Shown here in pieces: positions 1-8,154 of a DNA stretch of 16,169 nt. Made by a program: the position numbers and the translations under genes. The notes beneath the pieces are model-generated. The model did not search any database, was not told the origin of the DNA, and saw nothing but the letters and a program-made list of their open reading frames with translations. The stretch is from Oscillospiraceae bacterium (lineage in GTDB: Bacteria; Bacillota; Clostridia; Oscillospirales; Acutalibacteraceae): positions 1-16,169 of the forward strand of contig CACWJV010000018.1 in the NCBI GenBank assembly GCA_902761265.1, given 5' to 3'. The first letter of the stretch is position 1, and every line of letters starts with the position of its first letter.

Positions 1-231
1 ACGAATTACCACGTTTTCCGCAGCGGCATTTTGGCAAACGACACCGGACTGCATGCGGACGGCATTGCGAGCAAAACCAAATGGTATTTTTGGCCGAATG
101 CGCAGATCCGTGAATTTGTCGGCCTTTTGGTGCGTAGCTGGAAACTGCACACTGTACTGCTCACAGCATTACTTGTGTTCTCGATCCTGCTTTCCAATCT
201 CGGCAATATTATCAGTCTGCTCATGCGTTAA
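1..231 (+). CDS. C-terminal fragment of an unidentified membrane-associated protein
   Basis: An open frame runs from the first base of the window to a TAA at 229-231, so the start of the gene is missing. The 76 visible residues comprise a polar, aromatic-rich stretch (including KWYFWPNAQIREF around residues 27-39) and then a hydrophobic segment of about 20 residues (roughly residues 50-72, LLTALLVFSILLSNLGNI) close to the C-terminus. That pattern fits a final transmembrane helix or a C-terminal membrane anchor. I do not recognise the family and assign no function. The next gene starts 30 bases downstream on the same strand, so co-transcription is possible but not shown. The frame is trusted because it is open to the window edge and its hydrophobic tail is coherent; internal TTG or ATG codons are not believable starts. 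Confidence 0.6.
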   Translation, partial: TNYHVFRSGILANDTGLHADGIASKTKWYFWPNAQIREFVGLLVRSWKLHTVLLTALLVFSILLSNLGNIISLLMR

Positions 232-261
232 CTCATTGACTTTCAAATTAGAGGTGTTCCT

Positions 262-2433
262 ATGATCCTTTTCGACGAAGCAAAACAAGTATTTCATCTG
301 AATACACCGGGCACGTCCTATGTGATCGGCATCCATGACGAGGGTTTGCTGCTGAATCTCTATTACGGCAAACGGCTTCCCGATCATGATCTGTGGCATC
401 TGTCGCGCCGGATGCGCTGCGCGTCGTTTAGTCCGTGCGATCCGGTGCTTGCGCCGACCGGGTTTTCCGTTGATGTTGCGCCGATGGAATATCCGACCAA
501 CGGCCGCGGTGACTTTCGCGTGAGTGCTGTTGCCGCAAAAAACCGGGACGGCAACACTGTGACCGATCTGCGCTATCAAAGTTATCGCATTTTTGCCGGC
601 AAGCCGGATCTGCCCGGTCTGCCGCATCTCTATGTGACAAACGACGCGCAGTGCGATACGCTCGAGATTACTTTATGTGATCCCTATACGAATCTGACGG
701 CTGTACTCGTTTACAGTGTGTTTAAGGACTGCGATGTGATAACAAAATATGTTCGTTTTGTTAATCACGGCACGCATCCTTTAAAGCTTTGCCGCGCCAT
801 GAGCAGTTGTTTGGATCTGCCGTCTATGGATTATGATTTGATCACCCTTTACGGCCGCCATGTAAAAGAACGTCAGTTTGTGCGCCGTCCGCTGGCCCAC
901 GGGCTGCAAGGTGTGCGCAGTGTGCGCGGATCTTCCTCCCATGCGCAAAATCCGTTTGCCGCGCTGGCACAAACCGGCGCCACGGAAACGACCGGCAACG
1001 TCTATGGTTTCAATCTTGTCTACAGCGGCAATTTTGAAATCACAGGAGAAGTCGATTTCGGCCCGACCACACGTATGGTAATGGGCATCTGCGGCACGGA
1101 TTTCCTTTGGAATCTGCAGCCCGGCGAAAGTTTTACGACGCCGGAGGCGGTACACGTATTTTCCGACCGGGGCCTTGGCGGCATGAGCCGTATCTTCCAC
1201 CGTGCTTACAGCGATCATCTGATCCGCGGCCGGTGGCAGTATGAAAAACGCCCGCTGCTGATCAATAGCTGGGAAGCTGCCTATTTTGATTTTGATACCG
1301 ACAAACTGATTGCCTTTGCGAGACAGGCGAAAGAACTCGGCATCGAACTGCTTGTTATGGACGACGGCTGGTTCGGTAAACGCAACGACGACACCACCAG
1401 TCTGGGCGATTGGTTTATCAATACAGATAAGCTTGATCTGGGCCGACTGGTCGACGCCGTACATGAATTAGGTCTAAAATTCGGTATCTGGTTTGAGCCG
1501 GAAATGATTTCTCCGGATTCCGATCTCTATCGCGCCCATCCCGACTGGTGTGTGCATGTGCCCGGTCGTGTGCCGTCTTTGGCACGGCAGCAATATGTGA
1601 TTGACGTTTCGCGAGAGGACGTCAGAGACAACATTTTCGGACAGATTCGTGCCATCCTTGACAATTACGAGATTGATTATCTCAAATGGGATTTCAACCG
1701 CAACCTGAGTGAAGCCGGGTCCGCGCTGCTCGACGCAGACCGGGCGCAGGAGTTTTTCCACCGGTTTGTACTCGGCACGTATGATTTGCAAAACCGCCTG
1801 ACGAATACCTATCCGGATCTGCTGCTTGAAAACTGTTCCGGCGGCGGCGGACGCTTTGACCCGGGGATGCTCTACTATTCGCCGCAGATTTGGACGAGTG
1901 ACAACACCGACCCGATTGAACGGCTAATGATCCAGTTCGGCACTTCGCTGTGCTATCCGGCGTCCACGATGGGCGCGCATGTGTCTGCCTGCGACCGTAC
2001 AGGCTACGAGACCAAAGGCAATGTTGCGCTTTGGGGCACCTTCGGCTATGAGCTTGATCCATGCAAACTGGACGAACAGACAAAAGCAACGGTCAAACAG
2101 CAGGTCGCAGAGTATCATCGGTATTACGATCTGATCCATACCGGCGATCTGTATCGTCTGATCTGTCCGTGGGATAATCCGTTCTGCTGCGCGTGGTCAT
2201 TTGTATCGCGCGACCAAAACGAGACGCTCGTCACACTTGTCTGCATGCGGCACGAGGAGCAGGTGTTGTTCCATCTGAAGCTGCAGGGACTTGACCCGGA
2301 AAAGCGTTATCAGCTTGAAGGCACGGATGAAATCTATTCCGGTGCGCTGCTGATGTATGCCGGCGTCGATGTTTCCGAACGGGCTGATCGCGACGGAGAC
2401 AGCTTAAAACTTCATTTTACGGCGATCGGCTGA
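262..2433 (+). CDS. Alpha-galactosidase, GH36
   Basis: The product is a 723-residue alpha-galactosidase that removes terminal alpha-linked galactose (melibiose, raffinose-type or galactomannan side chains). It has the GH36 layout: an N-terminal beta-sandwich (about 1-330), a TIM barrel (about 330-640) and a small C-terminal beta domain. Visible active-site motifs are MDDGW with D367/D368, KWDFNR with the expected nucleophile D477, ENCSGGGGR around C525, and WTSDNTD with the expected acid/base D547. The spacing matches the bacterial GH36 enzymes of Geobacillus type. The length is typical for the family. The ATG at 262 follows an AGAGGTG ribosome site. There is no signal peptide, so the enzyme is expected in the cytoplasm, acting on imported oligosaccharides. 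It precedes the rhamnose genes by 28 bases, which suggests a shared transcript. The GH36 assignment is firm; the natural substrate is inferred. Confidence 0.95.
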   Translation: MILFDEAKQVFHLNTPGTSYVIGIHDEGLLLNLYYGKRLPDHDLWHLSRRMRCASFSPCDPVLAPTGFSVDVAPMEYPTNGRGDFRVSAVAAKNRDGNTVTDLRYQSYRIFAGKPDLPGLPHLYVTNDAQCDTLEITLCDPYTNLTAVLVYSVFKDCDVITKYVRFVNHGTHPLKLCRAMSSCLDLPSMDYDLITLYGRHVKERQFVRRPLAHGLQGVRSVRGSSSHAQNPFAALAQTGATETTGNVYGFNLVYSGNFEITGEVDFGPTTRMVMGICGTDFLWNLQPGESFTTPEAVHVFSDRGLGGMSRIFHRAYSDHLIRGRWQYEKRPLLINSWEAAYFDFDTDKLIAFARQAKELGIELLVMDDGWFGKRNDDTTSLGDWFINTDKLDLGRLVDAVHELGLKFGIWFEPEMISPDSDLYRAHPDWCVHVPGRVPSLARQQYVIDVSREDVRDNIFGQIRAILDNYEIDYLKWDFNRNLSEAGSALLDADRAQEFFHRFVLGTYDLQNRLTNTYPDLLLENCSGGGGRFDPGMLYYSPQIWTSDNTDPIERLMIQFGTSLCYPASTMGAHVSACDRTGYETKGNVALWGTFGYELDPCKLDEQTKATVKQQVAEYHRYYDLIHTGDLYRLICPWDNPFCCAWSFVSRDQNETLVTLVCMRHEEQVLFHLKLQGLDPEKRYQLEGTDEIYSGALLMYAGVDVSERADRDGDSLKLHFTAIG

Positions 2434-2439
2434 TCGCCG
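2420..2439. promoter_or_regulatory. Perfect 8-bp hairpin over the alpha-galactosidase stop codon, just upstream of rhaB
   Basis: CGGCGATC (2420-2427) pairs perfectly with GATCGCCG (2432-2439) across the 4-base loop GGCT. The alpha-galactosidase TGA (2431-2433) lies at the loop/right-arm boundary, and the rhaB ribosome site begins 11 bases after the stem. No T-run follows, so it is not a standard intrinsic terminator. It could be an mRNA stabiliser or processing boundary that separates expression of the glycosidase and the kinase. The structure is seen directly; any role is inference. Confidence 0.45.
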
Positions 2440-2461
2440 CATGATAAACGGGGTGATTCAT

Positions 2462-3835
2462 ATGCAATACCATCTTGCAATTGATATCGGTGCCTCCTCG
2501 GGACGGCACATTCTCGCCGGTTTTGAAAACGGCAAACTGACGCTCGAAGAGATCCACCGGTTTGAAAACGGCATCCACGACGAAAACGGCACGCTCGTCT
2601 GGGATCTTACCCATTTAGTCAGAGAAGTGAAAACCGGCATCGCCAAATGCAAAACAATCGGCAAACTGCCGCAAACAGTTGCGATCGACACCTGGGGCGT
2701 CGACTATGTGCTGCTTGACGAAAATGAAAAAGAGATTTTGCCGGCAGTTGCTTACCGCGACAATCGTACTGCCGCGGTGCAAACGGAAGTCGCTGCGCTC
2801 GTGCCGCCGCAACAGCTTTATGCACGCACCGGTATTCAGCACCAGAACTTCAACACGATTTATCAGCTATATTGTGATAAAAAAAGTGGAAAGCTCGTCA
2901 AGGCGAAGCATTTTCTCATGATACCGGATTACCTCTCTTTTAAGCTGACCGGCGTGATGAAAAATGAATATACCAACGCAACGACAACTAATTTGATCAA
3001 CGCCGAACAAAAATGCTGGGACAAAGAGCTTCTTTCCGCACTCAATCTGCCTTCTGCATTATTCTTGCCGGTTTCGCTGCCGGGTACAACGGTCGGATCT
3101 TTTTCCGAAGACGTACAACGGGAAATCGGATTTAACGCAACGGTTTTGCTTGCACCGACCCATGACACCGCATCTGCTGTGGCAGCGTGTCCGATCGAGG
3201 ATCGCAGCGTCTACCTGTCTTCCGGAACCTGGTCGCTGATTGGAACAGAAAACACACGTCCGATCCTGTCTGATGCAGCGCTGGCAGAAAACTTTACAAA
3301 CGAAGGCGGCGTGGAATACAGGTTCCGTTTTCTCAAAAATATCATGGGTATGTGGCTGTTTCAAAACCTGCGTCGCGACCTCGGCAAAAAATACACCTAT
3401 GATGAAATGATGCACATGGCACAGGACAGCAGCTACGCGAACACATTCGATTGCAACGACCCGTCGCTGACTGCGCCGCCGTCGATGCTGGAAGCGATCC
3501 GCAACCTGCTCGGCGACGCCGATCTTCCTGTCGCGGACGTGCTGTCGAGTGTGTATCATTCGCTGGCCGCGTCCTATCAACACGCCGTGGCGCAGATCGA
3601 AGCGCTCAGCGGCAAATCGATTGACAGCATCCTGATCGTCGGCGGCGGCAGCAAAGACCGGTATCTCAATGAACTGACCGCCAAAGTGACCGGCAAAACC
3701 GTTTTGACCGGTTTGAGCGAAGCGACGGCGCTCGGCAACATCCTGTCGCAGATCATGGCTTGTGAACACCTGACACTGCATCAGGCAAGAGTAATTGTCA
3801 AACAATCTTTTTCTATAAAGGAGACGAGCAAATGA
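2462..3835 (+). CDS. rhaB: L-rhamnulokinase RhaB
   Basis: RhaB phosphorylates L-rhamnulose with ATP to give L-rhamnulose 1-phosphate in the cytoplasm. The protein is an FGGY-family kinase of 457 residues, slightly shorter than E. coli RhaB (489). The N-terminal phosphate-binding motif DIGASSGR is at residues 8-15. It is followed by the RhaB-typical IDTWGVDYVLLDE, AYRDNRT and EYTNATTT segments, the catalytic aspartate D235 in THDTASAV, the SSGTWSLIG motif, NEGG, KNIMG, and the second-lobe GGGS motif at about 394-397. The start at 2462 is preferred over an in-frame ATG at 2441 because GGGGTG at 2450-2455 is correctly spaced from 2462 and the homologous sequence begins there. Its stop overlaps the rhaA start by 4 bases (ATGA), suggesting translational coupling. 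Identification is firm. Confidence 0.96.
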   Translation: MQYHLAIDIGASSGRHILAGFENGKLTLEEIHRFENGIHDENGTLVWDLTHLVREVKTGIAKCKTIGKLPQTVAIDTWGVDYVLLDENEKEILPAVAYRDNRTAAVQTEVAALVPPQQLYARTGIQHQNFNTIYQLYCDKKSGKLVKAKHFLMIPDYLSFKLTGVMKNEYTNATTTNLINAEQKCWDKELLSALNLPSALFLPVSLPGTTVGSFSEDVQREIGFNATVLLAPTHDTASAVAACPIEDRSVYLSSGTWSLIGTENTRPILSDAALAENFTNEGGVEYRFRFLKNIMGMWLFQNLRRDLGKKYTYDEMMHMAQDSSYANTFDCNDPSLTAPPSMLEAIRNLLGDADLPVADVLSSVYHSLAASYQHAVAQIEALSGKSIDSILIVGGGSKDRYLNELTAKVTGKTVLTGLSEATALGNILSQIMACEHLTLHQARVIVKQSFSIKETSK

Positions 3836-5070
3836 ACAGATATCAAGAAGCGAAAGAGATTTACGCAAAGTACGGCGTTGACACCGAACAGGCGCTGAAC
3901 GCGCTGAAAGACGTCTGTGTGTCCGTCCACTGCTGGCAGGGCGACGACGTGATCGGTTTCGACTGCGGCGAAAGCCTGTCCGGCGGTATCCAGACCACCG
4001 GCAACTATCCCGGACGCGCACGCACTGCGCAGGAGCTGATGGATGATATTGACAAGGCTTTCTCGTTGATGCCGGGCAAGAAAAAGCTGAATCTGCACGC
4101 AAGTTATGCAATCTTCTCTGACGGTGAAGCGGTTGGTAGAGACAAGATCGAACCCAAGCATTTCAAAGCGTGGGTCGATTTTGCCAAAGCGCGCGGTCTC
4201 GGCATCGATTTCAATCCCACATTCTTTTCTCACCCGATGGTAAAAGACAATCTTACGCTCTCGTCTCCGAATGAAACAGTCCGCAAATACTGGGTAGAGC
4301 ATGGCAAGGCCTGCATCCGTATCAGCGAATACTTTGCCGAAGAAACAGGTATCCCGTGCGTGATGAATATCTGGATTCCCGACGGCTATAAAGACATTCC
4401 CGCCGACCGGCTCGGCCCTCGTGCACGGTTTAAAAAGAGTCTCGACGAAATTTTGTCGATCCCTTATGATAAGAGCAAGGTCTATGTGACACTTGAAAGC
4501 AAGGTGTTCGGCATCGGACTGGAGAGCTACACCGTCGGTTCGGCGGAATTCTGCCTGTCCTATTCGGCGAACGCCCACATTACGCCGCTGATGGACAACG
4601 GTCATTATCATCCGACCGAAATGGTCAGCGATAAGATCTCGTCATTACTTCTTTTCAACGACAAAATCGCGCTGCATGTAACACGACCGGTGCGCTGGGA
4701 CTCCGACCATGTGGTGCTGTTTGATGATGAAACGCGTGAGATTGCGAAAGAAATTGTCCGCAACGACGCGCTGGATCGCGTATTTATCGCCACCGACTAC
4801 TTTGACGCCTCGATCAACCGAATTTCCGCGTGGGTTACCGGCGTGCGTAATGTACAAAAAGCGCTGCTGTTTGCGCTGCTGCAGCCGGCCTGCCTGAAAG
4901 AACTGCAGGACAGCGCCGACATGACGTCGCTCATGGTGCTGCAGGAGGAACTCAAAACCGCGCCGTTCGGCGATGTGTGGAACGAATACCTTCTCCGGCA
5001 AAATCTGCCCGTTGATTATCTGCGCGAAGTAAAAGCGTATGAAGAGAAAGTGCTGGTGAACCGCAAATGA
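3832..5070 (+). CDS. rhaA: L-rhamnose isomerase RhaA
   Basis: RhaA interconverts L-rhamnose and L-rhamnulose, the first step of the pathway, using divalent metal in a TIM barrel. The 412-residue product lines up closely with E. coli RhaA (419 residues). Shared segments include SVHCWQGDD, GGIQTTGNYPG, NLHASYA, FNPTFFSHP, VMNIWIPDG and RPVRWDSDHVV. The expected metal and catalytic residues E222, D255, H282, D290, D292 and D322 are all present, each exactly 12 positions before the E. coli counterparts. The ATG at 3832 follows AAAGGAGACGAGCA, an excellent ribosome site lying inside the end of rhaB. The gene overlaps rhaB at its start and rhaD at its end by 4 bases each, so the three enzymes are likely translated in a coupled way. 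Nothing looks damaged; identification is firm. Confidence 0.97.
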   Translation: MNRYQEAKEIYAKYGVDTEQALNALKDVCVSVHCWQGDDVIGFDCGESLSGGIQTTGNYPGRARTAQELMDDIDKAFSLMPGKKKLNLHASYAIFSDGEAVGRDKIEPKHFKAWVDFAKARGLGIDFNPTFFSHPMVKDNLTLSSPNETVRKYWVEHGKACIRISEYFAEETGIPCVMNIWIPDGYKDIPADRLGPRARFKKSLDEILSIPYDKSKVYVTLESKVFGIGLESYTVGSAEFCLSYSANAHITPLMDNGHYHPTEMVSDKISSLLLFNDKIALHVTRPVRWDSDHVVLFDDETREIAKEIVRNDALDRVFIATDYFDASINRISAWVTGVRNVQKALLFALLQPACLKELQDSADMTSLMVLQEELKTAPFGDVWNEYLLRQNLPVDYLREVKAYEEKVLVNRK

Positions 5071-5882
5071 AAGATATTCTGACTGCGCCGTTTCTCAAGG
5101 AAATGTGCGCCACAACCGCAAATATGTACCGCCTCGGCTGGGATGAACGCAACGGCGGCAATATCAGCTATCTGCTCGATAACGAAGAAGTCGCTCAATA
5201 TCTCGATTTGGATCATGTGATCCGCACGATCCCGACCGGCTTTGACGCGACCCCGCTGATCGGCAAGATCTTTATCGTGACCGGCACCGGAAAATACTTT
5301 AAAAATGTGCAGTCCGATCCTGAAAACAACCTCGGCATTATCCAGATTGCCAAAGACGGCACAACAGCCGAGCTGCTTTGGGGCTATGCCGACGGCGGCC
5401 GGTTTACAAGCGAACTGCCGGCGCATCTGATGAGCCATATGGCGCGTCTGACTGTTGACCCGGACAACCGTGTTGTTATGCATAGCCATCCGACCTATAC
5501 ACTTGCGATGAACTATGTGCATGAACTGGATGAAAAGAAGTTTACGCATACGCTCTGGGAGATGTGCACCGAGTGCATCGTTGTGTTTCCCGACGGCGTC
5601 GGCGTGCTGCCCTGGATGCTTTGCGGCACCAATGAGATCGGAGAAGCCACCGCTGAAAAGATGAAGGAGTTTCGTCTTGTTGTCTGGGGTATGCACGGTA
5701 TCTACGGCGCAGGTAAAACACTGGACGAGACCTTCGGTTTGATTGAAACCGTTGAAAAGGCGGCGCAGATCTATATGCTGACCGCGCATCTGCCGCGTGT
5801 CAACACGATCAAAGACGAAGAGATGGTCACGCTTGCCGAGTTCTTAGGCGTAGACTATCGCAAAGACTTTTTGAATCTGTAA
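5067..5882 (+). CDS. rhaD: L-rhamnulose-1-phosphate aldolase RhaD
   Basis: RhaD cleaves L-rhamnulose 1-phosphate to dihydroxyacetone phosphate and L-lactaldehyde. It belongs to the class II zinc aldolases of the AraD/FucA family. The 271-residue length is close to E. coli RhaD (274). Visible hallmarks are GWDERNGGN near residues 24-32, FIVTGTGKYF, NLGIIQI, TSELPAH with the expected catalytic E116, the zinc ligands H139 and H141 in MHSHPT, FPDGVGVLPWM, and the third zinc ligand H210 in GMHGIYG, followed by TLDETFGLIETVEKAAQ. The ATG at 5067 overlaps the rhaA stop (ATGA). The local ribosome site is only moderate (GGTGA), which fits initiation by ribosomes finishing rhaA. No lactaldehyde reductase or dehydrogenase follows, so the fate of the C3 aldehyde must be encoded elsewhere. 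Confidence 0.97.
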   Translation: MKDILTAPFLKEMCATTANMYRLGWDERNGGNISYLLDNEEVAQYLDLDHVIRTIPTGFDATPLIGKIFIVTGTGKYFKNVQSDPENNLGIIQIAKDGTTAELLWGYADGGRFTSELPAHLMSHMARLTVDPDNRVVMHSHPTYTLAMNYVHELDEKKFTHTLWEMCTECIVVFPDGVGVLPWMLCGTNEIGEATAEKMKEFRLVVWGMHGIYGAGKTLDETFGLIETVEKAAQIYMLTAHLPRVNTIKDEEMVTLAEFLGVDYRKDFLNL

Positions 5883-5897
5883 ACCGGGAGGGCTTTT

Positions 5898-8108
5898 ATG
5901 AATCCGATTTTTTCTGCAAACTGGATCAAAGCAAAGCGCAACAACAAGTTTGTCGTCACTGATTTCCGGCGTGCATTCACTTTGCAAAAAGAGCTTGTCA
6001 GCGCAAAACTCACCATCACGGCGCACGGTGTTTTTACCGCATATCTCAACGGAGAGCGCATCGGGAAAGATATCCTTTCACCCGGTTGGACGGTTTATCA
6101 AAAACGTCTGCAATACCTGACCTATGACGTCACGGATATGCTCAACGAAGGGGACAACGAACTGATGGTCGGTGTCGGTCGCGGCTGGTTTTTCCACAAT
6201 ATTCCCGAAGTGATCACCAAAACGCTCAAGGGTGACGAGGTTGCACTGATTTGTGCGCTGGTCCTGCGCTATGCCGACGGCAGTGAAGAATTGATCGTTT
6301 CCGACGAAAGCTGGGAAACCTCTCGCAGCAATGTTATTTTCAACGATATTTACGACGGAGAAGTGCTTGATCTTACCGTGCGTAAAACTACACGCACACC
6401 TGCGCTGCAGATCGTCTATCCAAAGCACATGCTGATCCCCGTCGAAGGCGCGCCGATCCGCGAACAGGAACGCATTGCAGGTCAAAAACTGATCAAAACG
6501 CCAAAGGGCGAACTTGTAATCGATTTCGGCCAGGAAGTCACCGGCTATGTGGAATTTTGCGCAAAAGCGCCGCGCAAAACAAAGATCACGTTGCAGCATT
6601 TCGAAATGCTCGACCGCGACGGCAACGTCTATACCGAAAATCTGCGTTCCGCAAAGGAGCAGTTCAGTGTAATCTCCGGCGGCAAACCATTCACCGCAAA
6701 GCCGCAGTACACGTTTTACGGCTTTCGCTATATTCAGGTCATCGGACTTGACGATATTGATCCGGCTGATTTCACAGCTATCGTTGTCCACTCCGAAATG
6801 ACGCGCACCGGCTATTTTGCCTGTGCCAATGACCTGCTCAATCAGTTTGCACACAACGTCCTTTGGGGGCAAAAAGGCAACTTCCTCGATGTGCCGACCG
6901 ATTGTCCGCAGCGCGATGAGCGGATGGGCTGGACCGGCGACGCCGAAATGTTCTGTCGCACGGCTGCCATCAACTATGACGTGCGCGACTTTTTCGATAA
7001 ATGGTATAATGATATTGCCGCCGATCAGCACGATGACGGTCTGATTCCACATGTGGTGCCAAACGTGCACCGGTTTATCGGTAATAGTGCCGGTTCGCCC
7101 GCGTGGGACGATGTCGCAACGGTTTTGCCGTGGGAGCTGTATGTTGCCTACGGCGACAAAGAACGGTTGCGCCGCCATTTCCCGACGATGAAAAAATATG
7201 TTGACGGTTTAATCGCACTTTGCCGCGATGAAAACGCACCGGCCGATCTGGAGTTTGCGCGTCCGTGGACAACGGAAGGCTACGGCGACTGGCTGAGTCT
7301 TGAGGATCTCAGCCGTGAACACGGCGTCGGCGAAACCGACCGCGGGCTAATCGCTACAGCCTATCTTTGTTATGGACTCCAGACGCTGATCAAATCGAGC
7401 CGTATTCTCGGCTATGACAGCGCATGGTATGAGTATGTACTCGATAAAGTACGTACATTCTTCCAAAATGAATATATGGAAAACGGCCGCATGAAACAGG
7501 ATCTGCAAACGGCAATGGTGCTTGCGCTGATTTTCCATCTGACCGACGATCCGGCGACTACCGGCAAACAGCTTGCTGACAATGTGCGTCGTCTCGGACG
7601 CTTAACGACCGGCTTTATCGGCGCCACGCATCTGCTTGACGCACTGACAATGATCGGCGAAGACACGCTTGCTGTCGATCTGCTGCTGCGCACAGAGTAT
7701 CCTTCGTGGCTTTACGCGGTCACTATGGGCGCGACAACAATCTGGGAGCGCTGGAACGGCATGTATCCCGACGGCCATTTTGCGTCTGCCGGTATGAACT
7801 CGTTTAACCATTATGCCTACGGCAGCGTATTTTCGTGGATGATGCGCCGTCTTGCCGGTATCAGCCCGGTGGAGTCCGCGCCCGGCTATGCCGTGATCCG
7901 CTTTGCGCCGGCGCCGGATGCCCGCATCCCGTGGGTGCGTGCGTCGATCGATACCGTGCACGGCACCGCTGCGTCGTACTATGAAAAAACAGCAAGCGGC
8001 TGGGCGTTTACATTTACCGTTCCGGTCGGCAGCACTGCGAGCGCTGTGCTGTTTGGCAAAGAATATGATCTGCACGCCGGGGAAAACAAGATCAGCGTTA
8101 CGCTGTAA
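5898..8108 (+). CDS. Alpha-L-rhamnosidase, GH78, compact form
   Basis: This enzyme releases L-rhamnose from rhamnosides, feeding the rhaBAD products next to it. The 736-residue protein opens directly with the bacterial rhamnosidase N-terminal beta domain (about 15-175, with FTAYLNGERIGKDILSPGW). A concanavalin-like domain (about 180-290, VIDFGQEVTGYVEF) follows, then the (alpha/alpha)6 catalytic barrel (about 300-645) and a C-terminal beta domain. The GH78 signature DVPTDCPQRDERMGWTGDAE carries D340, the likely general acid E341, and D348; the likely general base is E617 in TTIWERWNG, and NHYAYGSV follows. Many GH78 enzymes are nearer 900 residues with extra N-terminal domains; this one is short but has all core parts. 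No signal peptide is visible, so a cytoplasmic site is inferred. GGGAGGG precedes the ATG by 6 bases, and rhaD ends 15 bases upstream. Confidence 0.94.
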   Translation: MNPIFSANWIKAKRNNKFVVTDFRRAFTLQKELVSAKLTITAHGVFTAYLNGERIGKDILSPGWTVYQKRLQYLTYDVTDMLNEGDNELMVGVGRGWFFHNIPEVITKTLKGDEVALICALVLRYADGSEELIVSDESWETSRSNVIFNDIYDGEVLDLTVRKTTRTPALQIVYPKHMLIPVEGAPIREQERIAGQKLIKTPKGELVIDFGQEVTGYVEFCAKAPRKTKITLQHFEMLDRDGNVYTENLRSAKEQFSVISGGKPFTAKPQYTFYGFRYIQVIGLDDIDPADFTAIVVHSEMTRTGYFACANDLLNQFAHNVLWGQKGNFLDVPTDCPQRDERMGWTGDAEMFCRTAAINYDVRDFFDKWYNDIAADQHDDGLIPHVVPNVHRFIGNSAGSPAWDDVATVLPWELYVAYGDKERLRRHFPTMKKYVDGLIALCRDENAPADLEFARPWTTEGYGDWLSLEDLSREHGVGETDRGLIATAYLCYGLQTLIKSSRILGYDSAWYEYVLDKVRTFFQNEYMENGRMKQDLQTAMVLALIFHLTDDPATTGKQLADNVRRLGRLTTGFIGATHLLDALTMIGEDTLAVDLLLRTEYPSWLYAVTMGATTIWERWNGMYPDGHFASAGMNSFNHYAYGSVFSWMMRRLAGISPVESAPGYAVIRFAPAPDARIPWVRASIDTVHGTAASYYEKTASGWAFTFTVPVGSTASAVLFGKEYDLHAGENKISVTL

Positions 8109-8112
8109 TGAA

Positions 8113-8145
8113 AAAACAGCGGCTGCGTTTTGCAGTCGCTGTTTT
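8113..8145. terminator. Bidirectional intrinsic terminator between convergent genes
   Basis: The arms 8113-8126 (AAAACAGCGGCTGC) and 8132-8145 (GCAGTCGCTGTTTT) form a 14-bp stem with a single G-T wobble and a 5-base loop. On the + strand it follows the rhamnosidase stop by 4 bases and is followed by a T-rich stretch (TTTGGTTTATTTT). On the - strand, the run of A at 8111-8116 gives a six-T tail after the same stem, ending the phosphodiesterase transcript. It serves the two converging genes. Confidence 0.9.
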
Positions 8146-8154
8146 GGGTTTGGT

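Noticed and set aside
160..261. Possible promoter (TATTAT at 207-212) ahead of the alpha-galactosidase
   Set aside because: No acceptable -35 element is found 16-18 bases upstream, and the site lies within the coding end of the preceding gene.
2441..2461. Upstream in-frame ATG for rhaB at 2441
   Set aside because: It has no ribosome site at suitable distance, and its seven extra residues are not part of the RhaB family; GGGGTG at 2450-2455 serves 2462.
2518..2590. Near-repeat of TTTGAAAACGGCA inside rhaB, resembling a catabolite-repression (cre) site
   Set aside because: The copies encode the recurring FENG/ENG residues of RhaB, miss required positions of the cre consensus and lie inside the coding region.
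3059..4611. Two antisense open frames (350 and 276 codons) opposite rhaB and rhaA
   Set aside because: Both overlap highly conserved metabolic genes, and their translations are arginine-rich or show no family features.
6078..7178. Antisense open frame of 366 codons opposite the GH78 gene
   Set aside because: It mirrors conserved rhamnosidase catalytic sequence on the other strand and has no domain features of its own.
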